A DNA stretch of 64,000 bases from Burkholderia thailandensis E264 (GCF_000012365.1 NC_007651.1:2790001-2854000); one strand, 5' to 3'; shown: positions 54,046 through 63,345, counted from the stretch's first letter. Program-made: numbers and translations. The notes: generated by a model from the sequence alone, not told the origin.

Positions 54046-54882
54046 ATGGATACACGCCACTACACGCCGTCGCCGGCGGTCGCCCCCCGCCGGCGCGAAT
54101 CGGCGTTCGCGCTCGCGCTGCCCGCGAACGCCACCAACTGGATCGCCGTCTGGCGTCGCAATTATCTCGTCTGGCAAAAGCTCGCGATCGCGTCGATGTT
54201 CGGCAATCTCGCCGACCCGATGATCTATCTGTTCGGCCTCGGTCTCGGGCTCGGGCTGATGGTCGGGCACGTCGAGGGCGTGTCGTACATCGCGTTCCTC
54301 GCGGCCGGAACGGTGGGATCGAGCGTGATGATCTCGGCGAGCTTCGAGTCGATGTACTCGGGCTTCTCGCGCATGCATGTGCAGCGCACATGGGAAGCGA
54401 TCATGCACACGCCGCTGTCGCTCGGCGACATCGTGCTCGGTGAGATCATCTGGGCCGCGAGCAAGGCGATGCTGTCGGGCGCGGCGATCATGCTCGTCGC
54501 CGGCGTCCTCGGCTATGCGAAGTTTCCGTCGATGCTCGTCGCGCTGCCGGTGATCGCGCTCGCCGGCGTCGCGTTCGCGAGCCTCGCGATGATCGTCACC
54601 TCGCTCGCGCCGTCCTACGATTTCTTCATGTTCTATCAGACGCTCGTGCTGACGCCGATGCTGCTGCTGTCGGGCGTGTTTTTCCCGCTCGCGCAGTTGC
54701 CCGAATTCGCGCGACACATCGCACACGCGCTGCCGCTCGCGAATGCGGTCGACCTGATCCGCCCCGCGATGCTCGATCGTCCCGCGACCGACGTCGCGCT
54801 TCACGTCGCCATACTCGCCGCATATGCGGTCGGCGGATTCTTCGTCTGCGCGCGCCTGTTCAGGCGCCGAATGATGCGCTGA
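54046..54882 (+). CDS. ABC-2 type permease, NodJ family
   Basis: This 278-residue inner-membrane permease has six hydrophobic segments. NodJ-like stretches are [83 protein letters not shown] and, later, [48 protein letters not shown]. It forms the exporter with the ATPase encoded 4 bp upstream. The substrate is unknown. Confidence 0.85.
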   Translation: MDTRHYTPSPAVAPRRRESAFALALPANATNWIAVWRRNYLVWQKLAIASMFGNLADPMIYLFGLGLGLGLMVGHVEGVSYIAFLAAGTVGSSVMISASFESMYSGFSRMHVQRTWEAIMHTPLSLGDIVLGEIIWAASKAMLSGAAIMLVAGVLGYAKFPSMLVALPVIALAGVAFASLAMIVTSLAPSYDFFMFYQTLVLTPMLLLSGVFFPLAQLPEFARHIAHALPLANAVDLIRPAMLDRPATDVALHVAILAAYAVGGFFVCARLFRRRMMR

Positions 54883-54996
54883 CCGAACCGGCCCGCGCGG
54901 GTCGGCGCGCGGCGCCGAACGCCGGACGAGCCGGCGGTTCGGCCCGCGCCGCCCCGATGCGGCGCGCGGCCGCCCACGCAACCTTCACGCGGCCGC

Positions 54997-55419
54997 TTAC
55001 TCGTCGTCGTCGCTCCACGGCATCTCGACGTCGGTCAGGAACGCGACGGTCGCAAGCGGCCCGCCCTCCTGCCGGCCGAGCTTGCCGTCCGCGCGGTGCC
55101 ATTCGACGCGGAACATCGTGCCCGGGTCGTCGGCAAGCAGATACACGGTACGCAACTCCTCCGGATCGGCATCCTCGACCGGGCCGTCGAACGACACGAG
55201 CATCTTCTGCGGCCACACGCCGTTGACCGGATCGTAGACACGCTCGCCCTGCGCAATGTCGATGCTCGCCTCGACGCCGATCGTCGCCGACGCCTCGACG
55301 ATCATCTTGCCGAGCGCGTTCAGCACGGCGGTCGCGCGCGTGGAGTTGGCCTGGCGAATCGCGAGATCGCCGCGCGTCAATGCCTGTTCGAGGCGGGGAT
55401 GTACCTTGTGTTGCGTCAT
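54997..55419 (-). CDS. Hypothetical acidic cytoplasmic protein
   Basis: This 140-residue protein with no signal or membrane segment starts MTQHKVHPRLEQALTRGDLAIRQANSTRATAVLNALGKMIVEASATIG. It has a beta-rich middle (YDPVNGVWPQKMLVSFDGPVEDADPEELRTVYLLADDPGTMFRVEWHRADG) and a very acidic end (PWSDDDE). Codon use is normal for the region and the amino-acid pattern is that of a real folded protein. I cannot assign a family with confidence. It is convergent with the NodJ-type permease gene and is preceded by the terminator of the upstream permease gene, so it has its own promoter. Confidence 0.7.
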   Translation of the reverse strand: MTQHKVHPRLEQALTRGDLAIRQANSTRATAVLNALGKMIVEASATIGVEASIDIAQGERVYDPVNGVWPQKMLVSFDGPVEDADPEELRTVYLLADDPGTMFRVEWHRADGKLGRQEGGPLATVAFLTDVEMPWSDDDE

Positions 55420-55445
55420 GCGTTTTCCCGATTGCTTCTGCTTCT

Positions 55446-55484
55446 GAAAAATGACGGCCGGCCTCGATTCTTCCGAGACCGGCC
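55446..55484 (-). terminator. Rho-independent terminator, minus strand
   Basis: An 11-bp stem with one G-U pair (55456-55466 with 55474-55484) and a 7-bp loop is followed on the minus strand by TTTTT. It would stop transcripts from the YraQ-type permease gene before the hypothetical gene. Confidence 0.75.
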
Positions 55485-55741
55485 TAATCGAATGCGCCGC
55501 ATGCGGACGGCCGGTTTGTCCGCGCGGCGGCCATGCCGGCTCGCCGCGCCCGGCCCGTCGCGCGATCGGCGTCGTCTGACGCGCATCGTGCGCGATGGCG
55601 CTCGCCGGCAGCCGGTCGCACGAGGCCCGTCACGCGTTCCGGCATCGCCCGCCCCGCGTACGCGCCGATGCCCAGGTCACGCCGCACGCGCGCGCCGAAC
55701 GGATTTCGCCGGCTGGCCGCCCGCGGTTCGGCCAAGCCCGC

Positions 55742-56803
55742 TCAGAATCCGAGCGCGACCGCCGCCAGCCCGCCGACCACCCCGAATGCGACGACAAGCG
55801 CCGCGACAAGCGCGAGCGTCGTCGGCTTGAACGAGCGCGCCAGCATCGCGAGCGACGGCACGCTGACGGGCGGCAGCGTCATCAGCAGCGCGCCCGCAGG
55901 GCCGACGCCCATGCCGAGCGACAGCATCGCCTGGATGATCGGCACTTCGCCCGCGGTCGGAATCACGAACAGCATGCCCGCGATCGCGAATGCGACGATC
56001 CAGCCGATCCCGTTGCCGATGTCCGGCCCGATGTGCGGAAACAGCCACGCGCGCGCCGCGCCGAGCAGCAGCACGAGCACCAGATATTCGGGCACGAGGC
56101 GCACCGTCATGCGCGCGAAAATCCTCATCCACCGCACGAACGCGTTGCCGGCCGCCGCCTGCTCAGCGACGAGCCTCGCGCGCAACGCATCGTCGACGAC
56201 GCGCGTCTGCGCGCCAGCGAGACGATTGATCAGATAACCGACGCCGAACACCATCGCAACGCCGAGCACGAGCCGCAGCGCGCTCCAGTGCCAGCCGAGC
56301 ACGAAGCCCATGAACACGAGCGCGGCGGGATTGAGCACGGTGTTGCCGAGCCAGAACGCGAGCGCGCCACCCGGCGACGCGTCGCGCTCGCGCAGGCCCG
56401 CGACGACGGGCGCCGCGCAGCATGTGCACATCATGCCCGGCAGCGCGAGCAGGCCGCCCGCCGCGACACTGCCGAAACCCGTGCCGCCGAGCGCGCGCGC
56501 GACCCAGTGCGCGGGCAGGAGCGCCTGCACCGCCGAGCCGAGCAGCAGGCCGAGCACCATCGCCTGCCAGATCGCCTTGCCGTACGCCCACGCATAGTCG
56601 AGCGCCGCCTGCAGCGACGGCTCCGGCGCGTGAGCCGCGGTGCCCATCAGGATCGACTGGCCGATCGAGTGGTGCTCGGCCGCGACGAACGCCTTGTGAT
56701 AGTACGGAAACCACTTCACATAGAAGAGGCCCGCGACGGCCAACACGACGAACGTCGCGAGGCCGAGCGCCGGATGCGGGGTGTAGGAACGGGAGCTGCT
56801 CAT
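55742..56803 (-). CDS. YraQ / UPF0718-type membrane permease
   Basis: This 353-residue polytopic protein has about eight to ten hydrophobic helices. The two family hallmarks are GGLLALPGMMCTCCAAPVVAGLRERDASPGGALAFWLGNTVLNPAAL, with a Cys-rich CTCC motif, near residue 130 and FVIPTAGEVPIIQAMLSLGMGVGPAGALLMTLPPVSVPSLAM near 290. The clustered Cys in a membrane helix suggests metal or redox sensing or transport, but the substrate is unproven. ATG 56803 (MSSSRSYTPHP) is preferred to an extension to 56887. It is monocistronic. Confidence 0.78.
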   Translation of the reverse strand: MSSSRSYTPHPALGLATFVVLAVAGLFYVKWFPYYHKAFVAAEHHSIGQSILMGTAAHAPEPSLQAALDYAWAYGKAIWQAMVLGLLLGSAVQALLPAHWVARALGGTGFGSVAAGGLLALPGMMCTCCAAPVVAGLRERDASPGGALAFWLGNTVLNPAALVFMGFVLGWHWSALRLVLGVAMVFGVGYLINRLAGAQTRVVDDALRARLVAEQAAAGNAFVRWMRIFARMTVRLVPEYLVLVLLLGAARAWLFPHIGPDIGNGIGWIVAFAIAGMLFVIPTAGEVPIIQAMLSLGMGVGPAGALLMTLPPVSVPSLAMLARSFKPTTLALVAALVVAFGVVGGLAAVALGF

Positions 56804-57116
56804 GCTGGTCGCCGTGTATGCGTGTGTTTGAATGGTATGGCGCATCGAAGCGGAAACCGGAAGCGGACGCATGCCGCGTCGCACCATGCGCGACGGACGG
56901 CGGCTTATCGACGCCTCGGCTTCCTCGGTTTCGGATGCGTGATTACGCGTCCGGCCCGACAGGCCGGACAGTCAACGGAAAGCGGCGATTATCGCACGCG
57001 GCGCGCGATTCTCCGATCGGGACATATGCGACGGCGTCGCTCGGCACCCTGCCGAACGATGTCCGGCGACGCGGCGGCGCGCCGCGCGGTCCGACAGGCC
57101 GACAGCCCGCCGGCCG
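56804..57116. other. Intergenic region, nothing recognised
   Basis: About 310 bp between the YraQ-type permease and tas, both on the minus strand. It contains only shadow ORFs. I see no clear terminator or operator. Confidence 0.3.
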
Positions 57117-58169
57117 CTACGGCGCGGGATTCGGCTGCTGTTCGTGGAGCGCGTCGATTTCGGCAAGGATCTCGGGCGACAGCTTCACGCCGACGCTCGC
57201 GATGTTCTCGCGCAATTGCTCGAGCGACGTCGCGCCGATCAGGTTGCTCGTCACGAACGGCCGGCTGTTGACGAACGCGAGCGCGAGCTGCGCGGGCGAC
57301 AGCCCGTGCCGCTTCGCAAGCGCGACATAGCGCGACGTCGCCTGCACCGCGTGCGGCCTGCTGTAGCGCTGAAAGCGCTCGAACCGCGTGATGCGTGCGC
57401 CTTCGGGACGCGCGCCGCCTTCGTACTTGCCCGACAGCCAGCCGAACGCGAGCGGCGAATACGCGAGCAGCCCGATTCGTTCGCGGTGGCTGAACTCCGA
57501 CAAGCCGTTCTCGAACGTGCGGTTCAGCAGGCTGTACGGATTCTGGATGCCGACGATGCGCGGCAGGCCGAGCTTCTCGGCCGCGTGGAGAAACTGCGCG
57601 ACGCCCCACGGCGTCTCGTTCGACACGCCGATGTGACGTACCTTGCCCGCCTTGACGAAATCGCCGAGCACGGCGAGCGTCTCTTCGATCGGCACCGTGT
57701 ACGGATCGTCGATCCACGGATATGCGGGGCGGCCGAACGTCGTCGTACTGCGATCCGGCCAGTGCAACTGGTACAGATCGACGTAGTCGGTGCGCAGGCG
57801 CTTCAGGCTGCCGTCGAGCGCCTCGGTCAAGTTCTTGCGATCGAACTGGTTGCCCGCACCGCGAATGTGCGTCGGATTGTGCGGCTGGCGCGCGGGGCCG
57901 GCGATCTTCGTCGCGATCGTCAGCTTCTCGCGCAGCGCCGGGCGCTTCGCGAGCCACCTGCCGAGATATGCCTCCGTGCGGCCTTGCGTGTCCGCCTTCG
58001 GCGGCACCGGATACATCTCGGCGGTATCGATCAGCGTGACGCCCTGGTCGATCGCGTAGTCGAGCTGCGCATGCGCATCGCTTTCGGTGTTCTGCTCGCC
58101 CCAGGTCATCGTGCCGAGACCGATCAGGCTGACTTTGACGCCTGAATCGCCGAGTGTGCGGTATTCCAT
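57117..58169 (-). CDS. tas: Aldo/keto reductase, Tas type
   Basis: This 350-residue NADPH-dependent aldo-keto reductase, close to E. coli Tas throughout, starts MEYRTLGDSGVKVSLIGLGTMTWGEQNTESDAHAQLDYAIDQGVTLIDTAEMYPVPP, including the catalytic Asp-Tyr pair (DTAEMY). The catalytic Lys lies in TIATKIAG near residue 87, His in QLHWPD near 148, and the NADP-binding QNPYSLLNRTFE and NLIGATSLEQLRENI close the barrel. The ATG at 58169 is preceded by an in-frame extension that lacks similarity. It is probably a general carbonyl reductase; the physiological substrate is unknown. Confidence 0.88.
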   Translation of the reverse strand: MEYRTLGDSGVKVSLIGLGTMTWGEQNTESDAHAQLDYAIDQGVTLIDTAEMYPVPPKADTQGRTEAYLGRWLAKRPALREKLTIATKIAGPARQPHNPTHIRGAGNQFDRKNLTEALDGSLKRLRTDYVDLYQLHWPDRSTTTFGRPAYPWIDDPYTVPIEETLAVLGDFVKAGKVRHIGVSNETPWGVAQFLHAAEKLGLPRIVGIQNPYSLLNRTFENGLSEFSHRERIGLLAYSPLAFGWLSGKYEGGARPEGARITRFERFQRYSRPHAVQATSRYVALAKRHGLSPAQLALAFVNSRPFVTSNLIGATSLEQLRENIASVGVKLSPEILAEIDALHEQQPNPAP

Positions 58170-58420
58170 GCTGAGGTTCCTGTCGCTTCGGATGCAAAGA
58201 TCCGAACCTAACACATCGGAACGATTGCTTCAGGGCATCGCCCCGTTGTTGCCGCCGGAGCCGCGCTCGCGACGCCGGCGCGGCAGCGATGCTCTCGGAT
58301 TCCGCCCGCGCCGGAATCGCTCCGCGCCTGCCTGCGCCGCTGCCGCGCGCCGGCCCCCGGGCGCACGGCATCGCCCAGCAGGCGTCAGGCGCGGAACGCA
58401 CCACACGTGCCACACGCCGC

Positions 58421-58858
58421 TCATGCCGGCCGCTGAATGAAGCACGTCGCCGACGCGTGCGCGACCACCTTGTCGTCCGGCGTCTTCAACGTGCCTTCCG
58501 CGACGCCGAGACTCTTCGACAGGTGGATCACGCGCCCTTCGGCGACGAGATCGACGTCGCGCGGCACCGGGCGCAGCATTTTCACGTGCAGATCGATGGT
58601 GCCGTAGCCGACGCCCGGATCGAGCATCGTATGCACCGCGCACCCCGTGACCGAATCGAGCACCGTCGCGGCGAAACCGCCGTGCACGCCGCCGAGCGGA
58701 TTCAGATGCCGGCCATCGGCGCGCGCGGTCATCTTCACGTAACCGAGCTCGACGCTCTCGGGCCGCATCGGGATCGTCTCGGCGATCGACGCGACGGGCA
58801 AGTCGCCCGCCGCCGCGGCGCGCAACAGTTCGAGACCGGACAGGGAAAGCGGATTCAT
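58421..58858 (-). CDS. PaaI-type hotdog thioesterase
   Basis: This 145-residue single hotdog-fold domain has the family motif HLNPLGGVHGGFAATVLDSVTGCAVHTML near residues 50-78 (the LNPxGxxHGG...D active-site region) and a typical strand pair YGTIDLHVKMLRPVP. It should hydrolyse acyl-CoA or aryl-CoA. The start is ATG 58858 with AGGAG 8 bp upstream; GTG 58867 in frame is less likely. It is divergent from an HxlR regulator across a 180-bp region with an inverted repeat, so it is the likely target of that regulator. Confidence 0.85.
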   Translation of the reverse strand: MNPLSLSGLELLRAAAAGDLPVASIAETIPMRPESVELGYVKMTARADGRHLNPLGGVHGGFAATVLDSVTGCAVHTMLDPGVGYGTIDLHVKMLRPVPRDVDLVAEGRVIHLSKSLGVAEGTLKTPDDKVVAHASATCFIQRPA

Positions 58859-58905
58859 CGACAACACTCCTTGCAGTGACGCGGAACGCGGCGCGACGCA
58901 CCGTT

Positions 58906-58922
58906 AGTTCCAAAAAAGAACT
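58906..58922. promoter_or_regulatory. Candidate HxlR-regulator operator
   Basis: AGTTC-N7-GAACT is a perfect 5-bp inverted repeat around an A-rich centre, with partial TTA/TAA extensions. It lies close to the thioesterase start and upstream of the divergent regulator. Assignment is by position. Confidence 0.45.
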
Positions 58923-59040
58923 TAATGCGACGCCCATTATTGGCAGACGCCCATCGGCTGTCAACATACGAAAGCGCGGCCGACTCGAGCGTGCGTTCTA
59001 TAATCGAACGCACTTTCCCCTGCTTTCACGGAATCCGATC

Positions 59041-59514
59041 ATGAAATGGGACGACGTCGGCTCGATGCCGTGCTCGGTCGCTCGCACGCTCGCCGTGCTC
59101 GGCGACCGCTGGACGATGCTGATCCTGCGCAACGCGTTTCTCGGCCATCGCCGCTTCGAAGCGTTCCAGACGCAACTCGGGCTCACCCGACACGTGCTTG
59201 CGGAGCGGCTCGCGCGGCTCGTCGAGGAAGGCATCTTCACGAAGCGCGCGTATCAGGAGCGGCCGCCGCGCTTCGAGTATCGTCTGTCGCAGAAAGGCCT
59301 CGATCTGTATCCGGTACTGCTCGCGCTCACCGCGTGGGGCGACCGCTGGAAGGACGACGGCAAAGGTCCGCCCGTCGTGCTGCGTCACCGCCGATGCGCT
59401 CGCGTAATGCACCCGGTGATGGTGTGTTCCGAATGCGGCGAGCCGATCGATCCGCGGGAAGTCGAGCCGATGCCGGGGCCCGGCTGGGCCGAGCGACAGG
59501 CGGAGGTCGAGTGA
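59041..59514 (+). CDS. HxlR-family transcriptional regulator
   Basis: This 157-residue MarR-like winged-helix regulator reads MPCSVARTLAVLGDRWTMLILRNAFLGHRRFEAFQTQLGLTRHVLAERLARLVEEGIFTKRAYQERPPRFEYRLSQKGLDLYPVLLALTAWGDRW, the complete HxlR domain with the N-terminal Cys used as a redox or electrophile sensor in some members. A C-terminal extension with a CSECGEPI motif (two Cys) looks like half a zinc ribbon. It is divergent from the thioesterase gene. A TATAAT at 58999-59004 could be its -10. Its ligand is unknown. Confidence 0.87.
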   Translation: MKWDDVGSMPCSVARTLAVLGDRWTMLILRNAFLGHRRFEAFQTQLGLTRHVLAERLARLVEEGIFTKRAYQERPPRFEYRLSQKGLDLYPVLLALTAWGDRWKDDGKGPPVVLRHRRCARVMHPVMVCSECGEPIDPREVEPMPGPGWAERQAEVE

Positions 59515-60691
59515 CGGCGCGGACGGCTCCCGTCCGCAAGGGCGACGCTCGCGGCGCGATCCGGCGCCCGCATGAGGGAAGGCCGACGAGCGCGTGGCGA
59601 ACGATCCGCGCCATGACACGCGCTGCGCGCGCAACGCGCAGCCGCCGGATCGCGAGAATGAGCCGGATCGTCGCGATACGCGCTCGCTCATCGCGTCGCG
59701 AATTGGGCGGCGGCCGATCCGGCCACGGTTTTCCGCATGCCGGCAAGACCGCTTTTGCGCCTCGGGAGCGGCGACAAGCCCGGCCACGCACGAATCCGCG
59801 GCAATCGCTCGTACTGCCCGACGTTCGCGACATCCGCGACGATCGACATGCGCCGCGTCAAATGCACCGGCTCCGCTGCGACCTCATCGCGCGACTGACA
59901 AGGAGGCGCGCAACGGCGCAAGCGCTATCGCCGACTCCGCTTATGAAGTCGACCGCGATCCCGCCGCAGCCGGCGGCGTAGACGGCGTATCGCCCCCACC
60001 GCTGCTGCGACGGCCGTCGCGGCATGATCCGCTCGAACCGTCCATTGCCGGGTAGGCAATCGTCCATGCCCCGCGCGCGCCTCCCGATCGCCTCAGCCGT
60101 GCGCGACACATCGTCGCGGATCGCCGGACACGAAACTTCGGAGCGCGAACCGTTCGTCCAACCGAATGCAAGACGCGCGGCACCTCTCCGATCGGCGCGG
60201 CAAGCCCTCGTGATCTGCGAACCGGCGCGGTCGCGCGCCGCCCCGCAAACACCGTCCGCTGCGCGGCGGCGAAACGCGGCACCGAAGAAAACGCCGCGGC
60301 GACCGATGAAGACGGACGATCGCGGCCATCGGCCGCCGGTTCGGCGCGACCGCATTCGGCCGCCCCAGCTCGAGCGCGATCGCGAGTCGCCGAAACGGCG
60401 CGCACCGCGCCGCCGCAGGCCCGAGGGCACGCGCGACGACAGTCGCGCGACAGACATGCGACACCCTGTCCCGAGCGAACGCTTTCATTTTTGAAAGCGC
60501 CCCGGTCAATTGAGGTAACATAGGGCCCGCTTGCGTCGAGCGGCCGCCTCCTGCCGCCCGTCTCCCGCGAGCGTTGTCTGGTGCGTGCCGTACCGGAAGG
60601 CGCGCGAACAGCTCAGGTTGTCAGTCCACTGCTTGCACGCCGGCGAGCCGCGCCGTCATTTGCAATACCTGCCGTGCAATTTGGACTCCTC
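59515..60691. other. 1.2-kb gene-free region between the HxlR gene and the DctA-type carrier
   Basis: Long open frames on both strands (for example 59594-60055 plus and 59858-60457 minus) are Arg/Ala/Pro-rich with no recognisable motif and look like GC-rich shadows. A TTGAAA at 60493-60498 and TAACAT at 60518-60523 upstream of the carrier gene are a poor promoter match (19-bp spacer). Nothing else is supported. Confidence 0.4.
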
Positions 60692-61993
60692 ATGAAGAAA
60701 AGACGCAACATCACCTCGTACATCGTGATTGCGATGATCCTCGGCATCGCGGTCGGCTATGGTTGCCACAGTGCGTTTCCGGACCCGGCGATCGCGAAGG
60801 AAATCGCCGGCTACGTCTCGCTGCTGTCCGACGTGTTCCTGCGTCTCATCAAGATGATCATCGCGCCGCTCGTGTTCGCGACGCTGACGGTCGGCATCGC
60901 GCACATGGGCGACACCGGAGCGGTCGGCCGGGTCGGCGTGAAGGCACTCGGCTGGTTCTTCATCGCGTCGTTCACGTCGCTGCTGCTCGGCCTGCTGGCC
61001 GCAACGGTCCTGCAGCCGGGCAGTCATCTGAGCCTGCCGCTGCCCGCCACCGATGCCGCCGTCAATCTGAAGACCAGCTCGTTCACGCTGAAGGACTTCG
61101 TGATCCACCTGGTGCCGAAGTCGATCGCCGAGGCAATGGCGAACAACGAGATCCTGCAGATCGTCGTGTTCTCGATCTTCTTCGGCACCGCGCTGTCCGC
61201 GCTCGGCGACGCCGGCAAACGGCTGACCGGCGTGATCGAGGATCTCGCGCAAGTGATGCTGAAGGTCACGGGCGCCGTGATGTGGTTCGCGCCCGTCGCG
61301 GTGTTCGCGGCGCTCGCGTCGACGATCACGACGGAAGGGCTCGGCATCCTGCTCACGTTCGCGAAGTTCATGGGCAGCTTCTATATCGCACTTGCGCTGC
61401 TGTGGGGCGTGCTCACGCTCGCCGGCATCGTGTTTCTCGGCAAGCGCACGTTCACGCTGATCCGCCTGATCCGCGAGCCGTTCCTGCTGTCGTTCGCGAC
61501 CGCAAGCTCGGAGGCCGCGTATCCGAAGCTGCTCGACGCGCTCGACCGCTTCGGCGTGAACCGCAAGATTTCGAGCTTCGTGCTGCCGATCGGCTATTCG
61601 TTCAACCTCGACGGCTCGATGATGTACTGCACGTTCGCGGTGCTGTTCATCGCGCAGGTATACGGCGTCCACTTGCCGCTCGGCACGCAGATCACGATGC
61701 TGCTTCTGCTGATGCTGACGTCGAAGGGCATGGCCGGCGTGCCGCGCGCGTCGCTCGTCGTGATCGCGGCGACGCTCAACCAGTTCCACCTGCCCGAAGC
61801 AGGCCTGCTGCTGATCATGGGCGTCGACATGTTCCTCGACATGGGCCGATCGGCGACCAATGCTGTCGGCAATTCGATCGCGGCCGCCGTCGTCGCGAAG
61901 TGGGAAGGCCAGCTCGACGACCCGCGCGACGATGCCGACCCCGACAGCGGCCACGCGTCGCGCGAATCGCCGCAAATCACGGAGCGCGTGTAG
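60692..61993 (+). CDS. Dicarboxylate/amino acid:cation symporter (DctA/GltP, DAACS family)
   Basis: This 433-residue carrier of the DAACS family has eight membrane helices and two re-entrant loops. Signatures are FLRLIKMIIAPLVFATLTVGIAHMGD near residue 50, SFATASSEAAYPKLLDALDRFGVNRKISSFVLPIGYSFNLDGSMMY near 270-315 and LTSKGMAGVPRASLVVIAATL plus GVDMFLDMGRSATNAVGNSIAAAVVAKWEG near 345-415. The serine-rich loop here reads ATASSEAAYP, with TASSE like DctA/GltP. It imports C4-dicarboxylates or glutamate with H+ or Na+. ATG 60692 follows a CTCCTC context without a strong ribosome-binding site. It is a single gene. Confidence 0.87.
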   Translation: MKKRRNITSYIVIAMILGIAVGYGCHSAFPDPAIAKEIAGYVSLLSDVFLRLIKMIIAPLVFATLTVGIAHMGDTGAVGRVGVKALGWFFIASFTSLLLGLLAATVLQPGSHLSLPLPATDAAVNLKTSSFTLKDFVIHLVPKSIAEAMANNEILQIVVFSIFFGTALSALGDAGKRLTGVIEDLAQVMLKVTGAVMWFAPVAVFAALASTITTEGLGILLTFAKFMGSFYIALALLWGVLTLAGIVFLGKRTFTLIRLIREPFLLSFATASSEAAYPKLLDALDRFGVNRKISSFVLPIGYSFNLDGSMMYCTFAVLFIAQVYGVHLPLGTQITMLLLLMLTSKGMAGVPRASLVVIAATLNQFHLPEAGLLLIMGVDMFLDMGRSATNAVGNSIAAAVVAKWEGQLDDPRDDADPDSGHASRESPQITERV

Positions 61994-62134
61994 CGCGCGC
62001 ACTCGCACAGGCCGGGCCGCTCCCGATCGTCCGCGCCAAGCCGGCGGCGGCACGCCCGGCCCGCGACGCCCGATGGCCGCCTTGCGGTAAAATGCCGGGT
62101 TGTCCACGCGCCCCGGCGCTTTTCCGTACCGCCT

Positions 62135-63154
62135 ATGTCCGCTTCGCCTGCCCTCAGTCCGCGCCGGGTGTCCGTCGCCCCGATGATGGACTGGACCGAT
62201 CGCCACTGCCGTTCGTTTCATCGGACGATCTCGCGCCATGCATGGCTCTACACCGAGATGGTGACGACGGGCGCGTTGATCCACGGCGACGTCGCGCGCC
62301 ATCTGGCATTCACCCCCGACGAAGCGCCCGTCGCATTGCAACTGGGCGGCAGCGAGCCCGCCGAGCTCGCGCATTCCGCGAGACTCGGCGAACGCTGGGG
62401 CTACGACGAAATCAACCTGAATTGCGGTTGCCCGTCCGAGCGCGTGCAGCGCGGCGCATTCGGCGCATGCCTGATGAACGAGCCGCAGCTCGTCGCGGAT
62501 TGCGTGAAGGCGATGCGCGACGCGGTGTCGATTCCGGTGACGGTCAAGCACCGGATCGGCGTCGACGCGATAGAAGACTACGCATTTGTGCGCGACTTCG
62601 TCGGCACGGTCGCCTCGGCCGGCTGCGAAGTGTTCGTCGTGCATGCGCGCAACGCGATCCTGAAGGGGTTGTCGCCGAAGGAAAACCGCGAGATTCCGCC
62701 GCTCAAGTACGACTACGCGTATCGGCTCAAGCGCGACTTTCCGCAACTCGAAATCGTCATCAACGGCGGCATCACGACGCTCGACGAAGTCGAGCAGCAT
62801 CTGAGGCACGTCGATGGCGTGATGCTCGGCCGCGAGGCATATCACAATCCGTACGTGCTCGCCGGCGTCGACGCCCGCTTCTACGGCGCGACCGAGCCGG
62901 CGCCGACGCGCGAGGCGGTGGAGGCGAAACTCGTCGAATACTGCGCGGCCGAGCTCGCGCGCGGCACGTATCTCGGCGCGATCGTGCGGCATGCGCTCGG
63001 CCTGTATCGAGGCGTCGCGGGTGCGCGCGGCTGGCGCCGCGTGCTGTCGGACAGCAAGCGTCTCGCGCGCGGCGATCTATCGATCTTCGATGAGGCACGC
63101 GCGCACCTGACGAGCCCGGAAGAATTTTTTGAAAAAAAGGCTTTGCAAAGTTAA
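62135..63154 (+). CDS. dusA: tRNA-dihydrouridine synthase A
   Basis: This 339-residue FMN-dependent enzyme reduces uridine in the tRNA D-loop (U20/U20a in DusA). It has the TIM-barrel start RVSVAPMMDWTDRHCRSFHRTI, the catalytic Cys region INLNCGCPSERVQRGAFGACLM near residue 108, the FMN-binding VTVKHRIGVD and HARNAILKGLSPKENREIPPLKYD, and NGGITTLDEVEQHL near 225. It lies just upstream of a tRNA gene; the tRNA promoter overlaps its 3' end. Confidence 0.95.
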   Translation: MSASPALSPRRVSVAPMMDWTDRHCRSFHRTISRHAWLYTEMVTTGALIHGDVARHLAFTPDEAPVALQLGGSEPAELAHSARLGERWGYDEINLNCGCPSERVQRGAFGACLMNEPQLVADCVKAMRDAVSIPVTVKHRIGVDAIEDYAFVRDFVGTVASAGCEVFVVHARNAILKGLSPKENREIPPLKYDYAYRLKRDFPQLEIVINGGITTLDEVEQHLRHVDGVMLGREAYHNPYVLAGVDARFYGATEPAPTREAVEAKLVEYCAAELARGTYLGAIVRHALGLYRGVAGARGWRRVLSDSKRLARGDLSIFDEARAHLTSPEEFFEKKALQS

Positions 63155-63170
63155 ACAGCCTTTGTATAAT
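63143..63170 (+). promoter_or_regulatory. Sigma-70 promoter of tRNA-His
   Basis: TTGCAA and a perfect TATAAT lie 16 bp apart. The -10 ends 55 bp before the mature tRNA, and the -35 overlaps the last codons of dusA. Confidence 0.75.
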
Positions 63171-63225
63171 CTCGCTTCTTCGTTGATGCCGCCGCCACGG
63201 CGAATCAAACGGAGAAAAATAGAGT

Positions 63226-63302
63226 GGTGGCTGTAGCTCAGTTGGTAGAGTCCAGGATTGTGATTCCTGTTGTCGTGGGTTCGAGTCCCATCAGCCACCC
63301 CA
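63226..63302 (+). tRNA. tRNA-His (anticodon GTG)
   Basis: A full cloverleaf can be drawn. The acceptor stem is GTGGCTG/CAGCCAC with the extra G-1 and discriminator C typical of tRNA-His. The anticodon stem CAGGA/TCCTG holds TTGTGAT with anticodon GTG at 63260-63262. The T-arm contains GGTTCGAGTCC, and CCA is encoded at 63300-63302. Confidence 0.97.
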
Positions 63303-63312
63303 AAGTTTCATT

Positions 63313-63345
63313 GCAAAACAGGCGCTTCGGCGCCTGTTTTGCTTT
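63313..63345 (+). terminator. Rho-independent terminator of tRNA-His
   Basis: A perfect 13-bp stem with a TTCG tetraloop (63313-63342) is followed by TTT. It lies 10 bp after the tRNA. The stem has A/T runs on both flanks, so it could also work from the other strand. Confidence 0.92.

Noticed and set aside
55484..55735. 83-codon minus-strand ORF after the YraQ-type permease gene
   Set aside because: It runs into the terminator stem, is Arg/Ala-rich and has no ribosome-binding site.
59594..60457. Overlapping ORFs on both strands in the 1.2-kb gap before the DctA-type carrier
   Set aside because: Compositions are dominated by Arg, Ala and Pro, with no ribosome-binding site and no recognisable domain.
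63226..63302. tRNA-His as attachment site of a genomic island
   Set aside because: No integrase gene and no second copy of the tRNA 3' end are visible in the 700 bp to the right. It may still hold beyond the window.
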